The translations under genes were made by a program, and so were the position numbers. Below are positions 30,899-39,657 of a stretch of DNA of 64,000 nt, one piece after another; position 1 is the stretch's first letter; each line of letters begins with the position of its first letter. A model generated the notes under the pieces. The model did no database searches and was not told the origin of the DNA. It worked only from the letters and a program-made list of their open reading frames with translations. The stretch covers positions 62,001 through 126,000 of the forward strand of contig NZ_LRXL01000045.1 in assembly GCF_001637325.1 (NCBI RefSeq), written 5' to 3'. The stretch is from Cochleicola gelatinilyticus. Its GTDB lineage: Bacteria > Bacteroidota > Bacteroidia > Flavobacteriales > Flavobacteriaceae.

Positions 30899-31639
30899 AT
30901 GGCAGTTGTAATTTTTGTGTTAGTACTTTGGTACGGAGGTTTGTTCTTTCAATCTTTTTTTTTACATCGGTATGCAGCGCATCAAGTTTTTACCATGTCC
31001 AAGACCATGGAACGTATTACCTTCGTTTTAACGTGGATTTTTCAAGGCTCTAGTTATCTAAGCGCCTATGGGTATGGAATCATGCACCGTATGCACCATG
31101 CTTTTACAGATACAGAAGACGACCCACACTCCCCTTCTCATGATCCCAATTTATTTGCCATGATGTGGAAAACAAAAACCATTTATCAGGATATTAATCA
31201 ACAACGCATTGCTATCGATGCACGTTTTACGAAAAATGTTCCCCAATGGTCGAGTTTCGATACGTTTGCAAGTTCTCGTTTTTCTCGAATAGTATGGGGA
31301 AGTCTTTATATTTTATTCTTTGTATGTTTTGCGACCACTTGGTGGCAATGGCTACTTTTACCCGTTACCCTATTTATGGCTCCCATACATGGTGTCATTA
31401 TAAATTGGTTTGGACATATTTATGGATATGTAAACTATAATGTTAAAAACACTAGTAAAAACCTCTTTCGCTTCGATTTTCTAATGATGGGCGAAGGGTA
31501 TCATAACAATCATCATAAATACGCTAGCAGAGCTAATTTTGGAGTAAAATGGTATGAAGTAGATCTTACTTATGTAATTATCAAAATACTAGACGCATTT
31601 GGGCTTATTAAATTGAAGCCTGTTAGAATTCGAAAATAA
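30899..31639 (+). CDS. Membrane fatty acid desaturase (acyl-CoA desaturase type)
   Basis: A 246-residue membrane di-iron enzyme. The three histidine clusters are HRYAAH (23-28), HRMHH (63-67) and HNNHH (202-206), with an additional HGVIINWFGH segment near 164-173. Four hydrophobic segments flank the clusters, and the active site faces the cytoplasm. It would place a double bond in acyl chains, raising membrane fluidity. Length is shorter than for delta-9 desaturases of eukaryotes (about 330) but usual for bacterial forms. Its promoter is clear, and the neighbours (Crp-type regulator, csp, helicases) fit a cold-adaptation theme. Confidence 0.88.
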   Translation: MAVVIFVLVLWYGGLFFQSFFLHRYAAHQVFTMSKTMERITFVLTWIFQGSSYLSAYGYGIMHRMHHAFTDTEDDPHSPSHDPNLFAMMWKTKTIYQDINQQRIAIDARFTKNVPQWSSFDTFASSRFSRIVWGSLYILFFVCFATTWWQWLLLPVTLFMAPIHGVIINWFGHIYGYVNYNVKNTSKNLFRFDFLMMGEGYHNNHHKYASRANFGVKWYEVDLTYVIIKILDAFGLIKLKPVRIRK

Positions 31640-31668
31640 TGTTGTCTTGAAAGAACTAACTTCGGGAT

Positions 31669-33720
31669 CTACCAAATTTTAATTCGTTCTTCTTTTGGCT
31701 TATAATTTTTTTGTCCTTCTGTAACTTGAAAAGCATCATAAAAAGGGGTGAAATTCATTAGAGGACCATTAACGCGCCATATTGGTGGAGAGTGTGAATC
31801 TGTAGTGACATAATTTCGCAAAAATTCTTCACGCATTTTAACTCGCCAAATTCTTGCGATCGACAAAAAGAATCGTTGATCTGGAGTATACCCTCCTATC
31901 TTAGTGCTATCTTTTCCTTGATCTGTCATTTTAAATGCATCGTATGCGATGGCGATACCACCATTGTCAGCGGTATTCTCACCTACCGTTAAAGCTCCTT
32001 TTAAATACACGCTATCTAATACAGTAAACTGACTATATTGATTTATAATTTGTTTTGTTTTTGCTTCGAACATTTTATAGTCAGTTTCGGTCCACCAGTT
32101 TGACACATTTCCATTTTTATCATACTGTGCACCTTGGTCATCGAAAGCATGAGTAAATTCATGACCTATTACCATTCCAATACCCCCATAATTAACTGCA
32201 TCATCGGCGTATAAATCAAAGTAAGGGGCTTGAAGAATCCCTGCAGGAAAAACTATCTCGTTTAAAGATGGATTATAATAGGCAGTAACGGTAGATGGTG
32301 TGGTATGCCACTCGTTTCTATTTGGGGGTTGGTTTAATTGGGATAATTCGTATTGATATTCATCCTTTCGCAAAGCAACGACATTTTCAAAAAACTTATC
32401 CCGATCTATTTCAACATTATACGTACGCCATACATCTGGATATCCAATTTTCTTGTTAATGGCATATAATTTATCTATAGCTTTAACCTTAGTACTATCA
32501 CTCATCCAATCTAAGTTACTAATTCGTTGTTCGAGTGTTTTCTGAAAATTTGTAACCAATGCCAACGCTCTGTCCTTCGCATCTTCGTTAAAATAACGTT
32601 TTACATACAATTGTCCTAACGCAAAACCCAACTGCCTATCTACTTTACGTGTCATTAGTTTCGCTCGATCTTGTTGTTCAGATTGACCAGAAAGAATTTT
32701 TTCATATTCAAAAGCTGCTTCTTGAAATGAGGAACTTAAAATCGCATCATGAGATCTTATAGAATGAGCCTTTAAGTAAAGTTTCCAATCTTCTAAAGGT
32801 GTTGTGTTAAGCATAGAATTTAACGTTTTATAATATACAGGTTGTCGTATATCAATAGAATCTACATCAGCACCCATTTTATCTAATAGTGTGTGCCAAT
32901 CTATATTCGGTTGTGTTGTATGTAAATCTTGTATTGAAAATTTGTTGTAATTCTCTTTTACAATACGACGTTCTATTCTCGTTTTGTGCGATTTTGCAAG
33001 TGCAGATTCTATTGCATATACTGTATTTGCCTTCTTTAATGTATTTTCTTCTCCGATTAATTCAAATACATTACTTAAATACTGCTTATATGCCTCTTGA
33101 ATTTCTTTAACTGAGGTACCTTCACTAAAATAATAATCACGATCTGGTAGCCCTAATCCCGCTTGAGAAAAGTGTAATATATTAATGGAACTATTTTCTT
33201 GGTCGGGAGATATCCTAGGAGCAAATATGGAATAATCTCCAGAAGTGATTTGCTTAGCAACAAAATTTAACATTGTAGCAGTATTGTCTATTGCTTCTAT
33301 CTGTTGTAAAATAGGCATTAAAGGAGCTTTTCCTCGCTCATTAATCTTTAATGTATCCATTCCAGAAGCGTAAAAATCTCCGACTTGCTGTTCTATACTG
33401 CCTTCTTGATGACTACCTGCTGAAACATCATTGAGAATATTTTGTAATAGTTGCTGCTGAGGAATATTCAAGAAGCGGTATGCACCTACTCCCACTTGAT
33501 CGTCTGCGATTGGGGTATTCTCAAACCAAATTTTATTTACGTGATTGAAAAAATCATCTCCAGGACTTATAGAATCTGTAATTCCATCAAAAACCACTTG
33601 ATGAGCTATAGGGTTAGATTCAACTTCGGATTTATGTTGTTCGTTGCAACCTAAAATAAAGGAACAGATAACAATTATGTAGGATAAATTTCTCATATTC
33701 ATAGTTTTATAGTTTCTCAA
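31669..33720 (-). CDS. M13 family metallopeptidase (neprilysin/PepO-like), lipoprotein
   Basis: A 683-residue zinc endopeptidase. The zinc site HEFTH is at 520-524 in GMVIGHEFTHAFDDQGAQYD, the third ligand Glu 581 lies in GENTADNGG, and NA-YNPS-NEI (about 479-489, here TAYYNPSLNEI) is the substrate-binding segment. The N-terminus is a lipoprotein signal (NLSYIIVICSFILGC, Cys 25), so it is anchored on the periplasmic face or outer membrane. It degrades peptides in the periplasm. ATGs at 33702 and 33696 are equally possible starts. It is a single gene, convergent with the desaturase gene. Confidence 0.92.
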   Translation of the reverse strand: MRNYKTMNMRNLSYIIVICSFILGCNEQHKSEVESNPIAHQVVFDGITDSISPGDDFFNHVNKIWFENTPIADDQVGVGAYRFLNIPQQQLLQNILNDVSAGSHQEGSIEQQVGDFYASGMDTLKINERGKAPLMPILQQIEAIDNTATMLNFVAKQITSGDYSIFAPRISPDQENSSINILHFSQAGLGLPDRDYYFSEGTSVKEIQEAYKQYLSNVFELIGEENTLKKANTVYAIESALAKSHKTRIERRIVKENYNKFSIQDLHTTQPNIDWHTLLDKMGADVDSIDIRQPVYYKTLNSMLNTTPLEDWKLYLKAHSIRSHDAILSSSFQEAAFEYEKILSGQSEQQDRAKLMTRKVDRQLGFALGQLYVKRYFNEDAKDRALALVTNFQKTLEQRISNLDWMSDSTKVKAIDKLYAINKKIGYPDVWRTYNVEIDRDKFFENVVALRKDEYQYELSQLNQPPNRNEWHTTPSTVTAYYNPSLNEIVFPAGILQAPYFDLYADDAVNYGGIGMVIGHEFTHAFDDQGAQYDKNGNVSNWWTETDYKMFEAKTKQIINQYSQFTVLDSVYLKGALTVGENTADNGGIAIAYDAFKMTDQGKDSTKIGGYTPDQRFFLSIARIWRVKMREEFLRNYVTTDSHSPPIWRVNGPLMNFTPFYDAFQVTEGQKNYKPKEERIKIW

Positions 33721-33938
33721 ATATAGTCATTATATACTTTTAGAAGTTTCAATTACAATTTTTCAAATTAGAACGTTCCCTCCGCCACTTTTACATAGTT
33801 AACATTCATTTTAAAGTTTCAGAGAGAGTTAAAACAAACCTACATTTACATTTAAACGATGTTATTTGCTTTTAAACGAATTTAATCGTATTATTGAACC
33901 TTAAAAGCATATTACCCCCGAACTAAAAAATAGTTATT

Positions 33939-34391
33939 ATGTCTACTACAACGAACTTAACAGTACTTTTTATCATTTTATTTTTAGGATCGAGCATTAC
34001 TTATGCTCAAAAAAAAGATGATGCTCAATACATTATTAATGGAGATGTTACCATAAAAAAATACCATGATCGAGAAGAGCTTGAAAAATTGCAAAAAGGA
34101 CAGTTACTTGATTTATATAACCGGCGCATCGAGATTATAATAAAAATTCTTCCTAACATCGCATTTGCAACGCATCCAAATGTAACTATGACTTCTTTGG
34201 GGATTCCAAATACAAAGGATAATCGGAGAGCTTTAAAAGATAACCTTGAAGCCACAGACATCTATTTTGATAATACCATCGAGTTTCAAAAAATTGTTCT
34301 TCCCTATTCCGATAAAACAAATTTAATTTCTGCCATACTTTTTTACGAAGAAACCTTAAAAGGGCTACATACGTACAATGATTTCAATTAA
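33939..34391 (+). CDS. Secreted protein of unknown function
   Basis: A 150-residue protein with a signal peptide (LTVLFIILFLGSSITYAQ, cleavage after about residue 23) and a mature part that is mostly helical and charged (KKYHDREELEKLQKGQLLDLYNRRIEIIIKILPNIAF). No family is recognised. It lies upstream of the adhesin locus on the same strand and could be periplasmic. A Pro-Asn-Thr-Lys-Asp-rich region near residue 92 may be a loop. The 217 bases upstream are AT-rich and hold its promoter. Confidence 0.68.
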   Translation: MSTTTNLTVLFIILFLGSSITYAQKKDDAQYIINGDVTIKKYHDREELEKLQKGQLLDLYNRRIEIIIKILPNIAFATHPNVTMTSLGIPNTKDNRRALKDNLEATDIYFDNTIEFQKIVLPYSDKTNLISAILFYEETLKGLHTYNDFN

Positions 34392-34515
34392 TGGTTTAGC
34401 TATTTACTAGCCAAGTCATCACAAATAATGTATTTAATCGCATAAATTTGCACGTTGTCGATTTTATGATTACTTTTATTCATAATTAAAGTATAAATTT
34501 AACAAAACTATCCCC

Positions 34516-35826
34516 ATGTTTATTAAAAGACCCCTTATCCTACTCACTTTTCTATTTTTATCGGGATCCATTTATTCTCAACAAGAAAAGGGCATTTTTG
34601 GTGTTGATAATTGGCTAAGTCTTTGGACTGAATTTAATTCCGGTGACATTAATTACAATAAACCAACACAAATTCTTTCTGGAACAATTAATAAAAACAC
34701 CACCTTACTTAAGAAAGAAACCTACCTCTTACTCGGAAATGTCTTTGTTACCGATAGCACCCAATTAATTATAGAACCCGGCACAGTAATTCTTGGAGAT
34801 TATAAATCAAAAGGAGCATTAATCATCACTAGCGGTTCAAAAATAATTGCTGAAGGAACACAAACAGATCCTATTGTCTTTTCTTCAAACAAAAGTGTAA
34901 AGAAACCTGGTGATTGGGGTGGAATTTTTATTTTAGGAGATGCTCCTACTAATAAGACGGGCACTATCTGGGACTTAGATTATGGATTAAAACCTTCCGA
35001 AACACTTCAATATGGAGGCTGTGATACCGAGAGTAATTCTGGAATTTTAAAATATGTACGTATAGAGTATGCTGGAAAAAGAACTAAAAAATATGGATAT
35101 TTTAATGGACTCACTTTAGCCGGAGTAGGAAGTGAAACTATTCTAGAAAATATTATGATTAGCTATTGTGAAGGTAGTTCGTACTATGTTATGGGTGGCA
35201 ATGCGATACTATCTCAAACGGTATCTTTTCGCTCTAAAAGAAATGATTTCGTGTTTCATAATGGAGCTCAATCTTACCTTACCAATTCTTTAGCAATTAA
35301 ATCTCCCTATTATACCGCCTCAGGAGGAGCTAGTAGCTTATACCTAGCTTCTACTAACAAAGATGATGATGTCGATCCTACAAAAAAACATACACATCTT
35401 GAAGCAAAAAATATAACCCTACTTACAATTAGCGATGACTTAGATGCAGCTATCGAAGTGGGATTAGTAAGCGAAGCGATGCACGTTAAAAAAGGGGCAA
35501 CTTTCTCTATTAAAAAAAGTGTTTTTTCAGGTTTTAACCCTGCTGTTGTAATGAATAATAAAATCATGATCAATAATACAAACTTGAACAACATGGAATT
35601 TAGCAACATGTATTTTAATAATTGTAGAGGAAATATTTTTACTGAAGGTCAGCCAAATAATGAAGATCTTGAAAATTGGTACGGAAATCGAAGCTTTCAG
35701 AATGTTTATTCGCATGGGTCTGATAATGAAACCTTTATTTCTGTTGAAAATTTAAACGATCCCGATTTTAGATTACGAATAAATAAAATTATAGCAAGCA
35801 ATCTTCCTGACGAAGATGAAGAATAA
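34516..35826 (+). CDS. Secreted beta-helix-like surface protein
   Basis: A 436-residue exported protein (signal peptide 1-21, ending SIYSQ). The sequence pattern, with short repeated strands such as TQLIIEPGTVILGDYKSKGALIITSGSKIIAEGTQTDPIVFSS and GDWGGIFILGDAPT, is typical of a right-handed parallel beta-helix, as in T9SS substrates with IEPG and GDWGGI signatures. The acidic C-terminus lacks a CHU_C or por-type sorting domain, so how it leaves the periplasm is unclear. It is placed just before the Ig/CHU_C protein and the SprF/SprB genes and may be part of the same surface apparatus. Confidence 0.75.
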   Translation: MFIKRPLILLTFLFLSGSIYSQQEKGIFGVDNWLSLWTEFNSGDINYNKPTQILSGTINKNTTLLKKETYLLLGNVFVTDSTQLIIEPGTVILGDYKSKGALIITSGSKIIAEGTQTDPIVFSSNKSVKKPGDWGGIFILGDAPTNKTGTIWDLDYGLKPSETLQYGGCDTESNSGILKYVRIEYAGKRTKKYGYFNGLTLAGVGSETILENIMISYCEGSSYYVMGGNAILSQTVSFRSKRNDFVFHNGAQSYLTNSLAIKSPYYTASGGASSLYLASTNKDDDVDPTKKHTHLEAKNITLLTISDDLDAAIEVGLVSEAMHVKKGATFSIKKSVFSGFNPAVVMNNKIMINNTNLNNMEFSNMYFNNCRGNIFTEGQPNNEDLENWYGNRSFQNVYSHGSDNETFISVENLNDPDFRLRINKIIASNLPDEDEE

Positions 35827-35924
35827 GAATCCCTCAAAAAACTAACAAAAACTCAAACTCACATGCATCATCCCCAAGTAACGATGCTTAGAAATTATCG
35901 TGGTAAACCATTAAAGCAAACCAA

Positions 35925-37391
35925 ATGGCCAAAACTACCTTTCTTACTTTTATCTCTTCGCTCTGTTGTTTTTTAGGTGTATTTCATCTTCAAATCACAC
36001 ATGCACAGATTGTTATTGGTAAGCCTGTATTAGAATTCACACAAGCATGTGCGAACGATACTTTTAATTCGTTTACAACAAGCTTTGTTTTTAGTCCAGA
36101 ATCGGGTGTTGAAACTTCGAATCAGTTTCTCATTGAACTTTCTGATGCCACTGGAAGTTTTAATACTGCGACAACTGTATTTACCTCAAATCCTGGAGCA
36201 ATCACCGCTTCTCCTGCCAATGTATCATTCTCCCTACCCATGTTTACTGCTGGTGAGGAATATAAGATTAGAATTAAAAGCACTCACCCAGAAGCTGTAA
36301 GTGCATCATCCAATAGCTTTGCGGCATATTATAAGATTCAGGATAGTCCTTTTACTATTAACGATCTTACTGCTACCGCCGTTTTTTGTCCTGGAGGCAG
36401 TTACCTATTGTCAATAGATAATCCTGGTACTGGAGATAATGATTCTCCATTACAATATCCTTCCTTGACATTTAACTGGATGAAAGAGACAGGTCCTACT
36501 ACTTCTGTAATTATAGGTCAAGGTCCTACCTTAGCTGTTTCAGAAGCAGGAGTATATTTTGCTGAAACTAATTATGGAAGCTGTACTTCAGATTCTTTTT
36601 CAAATCGAGTAACAGTTTCAGAAGCTACTTCCGAAGAAAGCGCCGATGCTACAATCGTATCTTCTCTTGGTAATCCTTTTTGTTCTCAAGAGGGACCGAC
36701 AACATTGCAAACTATTACCGGGAACAGTTATACTTGGTTTAAAAATGGGACGATCATCCCTGGAGCGACATCGCAAACGTACGAAACCGAATCATCAGGT
36801 TTATACGAAGTTATCGTCTCTTTTGGCAGTTGTGAAGCTTCTGGAAGTATCGACTTGAATACTGGTGATTTTACCGCAGAAATAAATGTGCCCGAAACAA
36901 ATTTGCTGGAATCTGGAGAGACAATCGATGTTTTAGTTACTACCAATGCGATAGCTCCAGAGTTTAAATGGTTTTTAAATGAAGAAGAAATTTCAGGTGC
37001 TCTTGAGAACTCATTCACTGTGACAGAATTTGGATTATACCGCATAGAAATTACACAAACCGACGGTTGCGTTTTTACCAAAGAGCTCTCTTTTCAAGTA
37101 GATGAGTTTACAGACCCGTTTCCTAATGTTGATAAAATTCCCAATATAATCAGCCCCAATGGAGATGGAATTAATGACACCTGGATTATTCCTATTGAGT
37201 ATACCAGCGGTACTAATAGCAATGTCACTATTCTAAAACGAAATGGTGAAGATGTGTTTAGCACAAACGATTATGTGAACAACTGGCCCGAAGATCCACT
37301 TCCCTTTTCAGATGTAAATCAGGTGTTTTATTACATAATTACTCCACCCGATAAAGATCCCATTAAAGGTTCGATAACCGTATTAAAATGA
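35925..37391 (+). CDS. Ig-like T9SS type B sorted surface protein
   Basis: A 488-residue exported protein with a signal peptide (1-28, ending THAQ), several immunoglobulin/PKD-like beta domains (for example VSEAGVYFAETNYGSCTS and TITGNSYTWFKNGTIIPGATSQTY) and a C-terminal gliding motility-associated (CHU_C) domain. The latter is recognised by PNIISPNGDGINDTWIIP (about residues 405-422), and is the type B signal for export through T9SS. It starts the tight group that continues with the SprF-SPOR fusion (23-base gap). It is likely exposed on the cell surface or in a filament with the giant adhesin. Confidence 0.88.
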   Translation: MAKTTFLTFISSLCCFLGVFHLQITHAQIVIGKPVLEFTQACANDTFNSFTTSFVFSPESGVETSNQFLIELSDATGSFNTATTVFTSNPGAITASPANVSFSLPMFTAGEEYKIRIKSTHPEAVSASSNSFAAYYKIQDSPFTINDLTATAVFCPGGSYLLSIDNPGTGDNDSPLQYPSLTFNWMKETGPTTSVIIGQGPTLAVSEAGVYFAETNYGSCTSDSFSNRVTVSEATSEESADATIVSSLGNPFCSQEGPTTLQTITGNSYTWFKNGTIIPGATSQTYETESSGLYEVIVSFGSCEASGSIDLNTGDFTAEINVPETNLLESGETIDVLVTTNAIAPEFKWFLNEEEISGALENSFTVTEFGLYRIEITQTDGCVFTKELSFQVDEFTDPFPNVDKIPNIISPNGDGINDTWIIPIEYTSGTNSNVTILKRNGEDVFSTNDYVNNWPEDPLPFSDVNQVFYYIITPPDKDPIKGSITVLK

Positions 37392-37414
37392 TATAAATAT
37401 TTTAGCAAACCACC

Positions 37415-39574
37415 GTGAAAACAGTTTTTATCCCCATACTAATTTTCTTCTGTACGTTACAGATGATCTATTCTCAGTCTGAGAATGGTGTGGTTGCGCT
37501 AGATATTCCCGTACGAAATTCTTTAATGTTTAATCGGTTTATAGCCAACCCTACTTTTAGCTTTGTGCGTGAACCAAATATGTATATTGCTCTTACCAAT
37601 AAAAGAGAATTGTTAGAACTAGAAGATGCTCCCCAAACATTTCTCGGTACGTATTCGGGAAGATTTGGAGAAAATGTTGGAGCAGGAATTGGGCTCTTTC
37701 AACAAAATTACGGGGTATTTACCACCTTCGGAGGATTATTAAATGTAGCATACAACATTCGTTTACAAGAAGATAGCAACCTTACTTTTGGTATAAATGC
37801 CGGCGCTTATAACAGTGGTTTGAATAATGGAAAGGTCGTTACAAATTTCGATGATCCGGCTTTAGAAAACATTCCATCAAATTTTTCACTTACTGCGAGT
37901 CCGTCGTTTAATTATGGTACTGGATTCATGGACTTCGGAATCACGTTACACAATATTGTCACCTATAATTTTCAAACGTCAGGAATTATCAAAGAGAATC
38001 CAGAACAAGGTATTCAGGGACACCTTATGTATACGGGCTACTTAGGTGGGTACGGATTTTTTGGTGAAAGTAAATTTACAGCCTTAGGAAAAACTGAGTT
38101 TCAGAAAGACAATACTATTCTTTCGGGAACCATTCTTCTTACCGTACCAAAAGGTATTTGGGCGCAAGCAAGTTACAATACGATCTATGGAGCTTCGGGA
38201 GGTTTAGGAATAAACATTACTCCCCAAATTGCGATAGAATATCAATACGAAAAAGCATTTATGGGACTTTCAGATCTTGGCGCATCGCATGAGATCACCC
38301 TCGCCTACCGATTTAAAAACAACAATTATTACGATTACAGTAGAGATGAAGAATTAGCGGGACTGTTTACATCTGGCAGCAAACGCAAGAAAAAGAAAAG
38401 CAGTAAAAAAGCGGTTGCAACTACTCCGGAAACAACCATAACACAACCTGAAGAGGAATCTATACCAGAAGATCTTTTTACAGATACCAGAGAAAAAGAA
38501 AGAATAGCAGCCAAAGAAAAGGCACGCCAAGAAGCGGAAGCACAAGCGAGAATTGCTTCGGAAGAAAAAGCACGCCAAGAAGCGGAAGCACAAGCGAGAA
38601 TTGCTTCGGAAGAAAAAGCACGTCAAGAAGCAGAAACACAAGCGAGAATTGTTTCGGAAGAAAAAGAAGTGAAAGAAACAACTTCAGAAATTATAAATCC
38701 AACCGATGCAATAGGACAACAATTAAACACACTAACCAACCAAACTGAAACTGAAGCGGTGGCTCAAACCAAACTTCTCGCTCAATTAGAGTCGGCGGTC
38801 GCAAGCAAACAACAAACCTTATCGGATCTTAAAGAAGAAAACGATTTGGGAGAGCAAGGAATTTTTGTAGCGCCAAAACCGTTTAAAAGTATTACAGGAG
38901 AAAATGAAGCGATTGAAAATTTAAAAATTAATCTAGATACGGTTATTCTACGACAAGCTAGAAAAATTGCACAATTGGAAGCATTACTTATAGATAGAAG
39001 AAAAACGTTTAAGAATAAGGATGACGCTACGAATTTACACTTTCAAACTACGTTGGCTACGTTAAAATCTGAACAGAACAAAGCTATTAAGACACGTGAA
39101 GCTTTAGTCTCATCGCTAACGCAAATCGCTGTTGCTACTGCATTTGAAAGAAAAAGAAGAATAAAACGTGCTTCATATACTAATGAAGAGGCTAGATATT
39201 CACAAGATAGAGCACGATTGGCTGCTATTAAACAAAATACGCCAAAACAACAAACTCCACTTGCAATTGAAGATCTAGATTTTGGTGAAGAGCGAAATAC
39301 GAACATTCAAATCCTTAAAAATGTTTCTAATACCGAGAGTGGTTATTATTTAGTGGTTGCTGTTCATAACGACTCTGGTAAAAGAGACGATTTCCTTACG
39401 AAAGTTGTGGCTTCCGGAAAACAGAACATCGATTTCTTCTATGATGTAAATACAAGTAAGTATTATATATACACACAGAAATTCGATTCGATTCAGGAAG
39501 CGAATGCAGCATTAAATTTAAAAGGAAACAATATATACGAAGAAAAAATGTCATTACTTAAAATTGAAAATTAA
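37415..39574 (+). CDS. PorP/SprF outer-membrane protein with coiled coil and SPOR-like end
   Basis: A 719-residue protein starting with GTG (signal peptide MKTVFIPILIFFCTLQMIYSQ). Residues about 25-305 are a PorP/SprF beta-barrel domain (NSLMFNRFIANPTFSFV, ITPQIAIEYQYEKAFMG). A lysine-rich linker is followed by three near-perfect 15-residue repeats of EKARQEAEAQARIAS type (about 368-415), a long helical region (to about 600) and a C-terminal SPOR-like segment (about 625-719: SGYYLVVAVHNDSGKRDDFLTKV). The fusion suggests attachment of the T9SS partner barrel to peptidoglycan through the C-terminal part. SprF proteins help secretion and anchoring of SprB-type adhesins, the gene of which follows directly (83 bases to the chosen start). 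Confidence 0.85.
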   Translation: MKTVFIPILIFFCTLQMIYSQSENGVVALDIPVRNSLMFNRFIANPTFSFVREPNMYIALTNKRELLELEDAPQTFLGTYSGRFGENVGAGIGLFQQNYGVFTTFGGLLNVAYNIRLQEDSNLTFGINAGAYNSGLNNGKVVTNFDDPALENIPSNFSLTASPSFNYGTGFMDFGITLHNIVTYNFQTSGIIKENPEQGIQGHLMYTGYLGGYGFFGESKFTALGKTEFQKDNTILSGTILLTVPKGIWAQASYNTIYGASGGLGINITPQIAIEYQYEKAFMGLSDLGASHEITLAYRFKNNNYYDYSRDEELAGLFTSGSKRKKKKSSKKAVATTPETTITQPEEESIPEDLFTDTREKERIAAKEKARQEAEAQARIASEEKARQEAEAQARIASEEKARQEAETQARIVSEEKEVKETTSEIINPTDAIGQQLNTLTNQTETEAVAQTKLLAQLESAVASKQQTLSDLKEENDLGEQGIFVAPKPFKSITGENEAIENLKINLDTVILRQARKIAQLEALLIDRRKTFKNKDDATNLHFQTTLATLKSEQNKAIKTREALVSSLTQIAVATAFERKRRIKRASYTNEEARYSQDRARLAAIKQNTPKQQTPLAIEDLDFGEERNTNIQILKNVSNTESGYYLVVAVHNDSGKRDDFLTKVVASGKQNIDFFYDVNTSKYYIYTQKFDSIQEANAALNLKGNNIYEEKMSLLKIEN

Positions 39575-39657
39575 ATGTAAAAACGAGTAACAACAGATCC
39601 CCCTATGCTGTTAAAAAGATTCTTACGACGGTGAGAATCAAAAAAATGATAGTTACT

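Noticed and set aside
38354-38681. Two overlapping Phe/Leu-rich minus-strand frames
   Set aside because: They are the reverse reading of the EKARQEAEAQ repeats in the SprF fusion gene, which gives artificial hydrophobic repeats.
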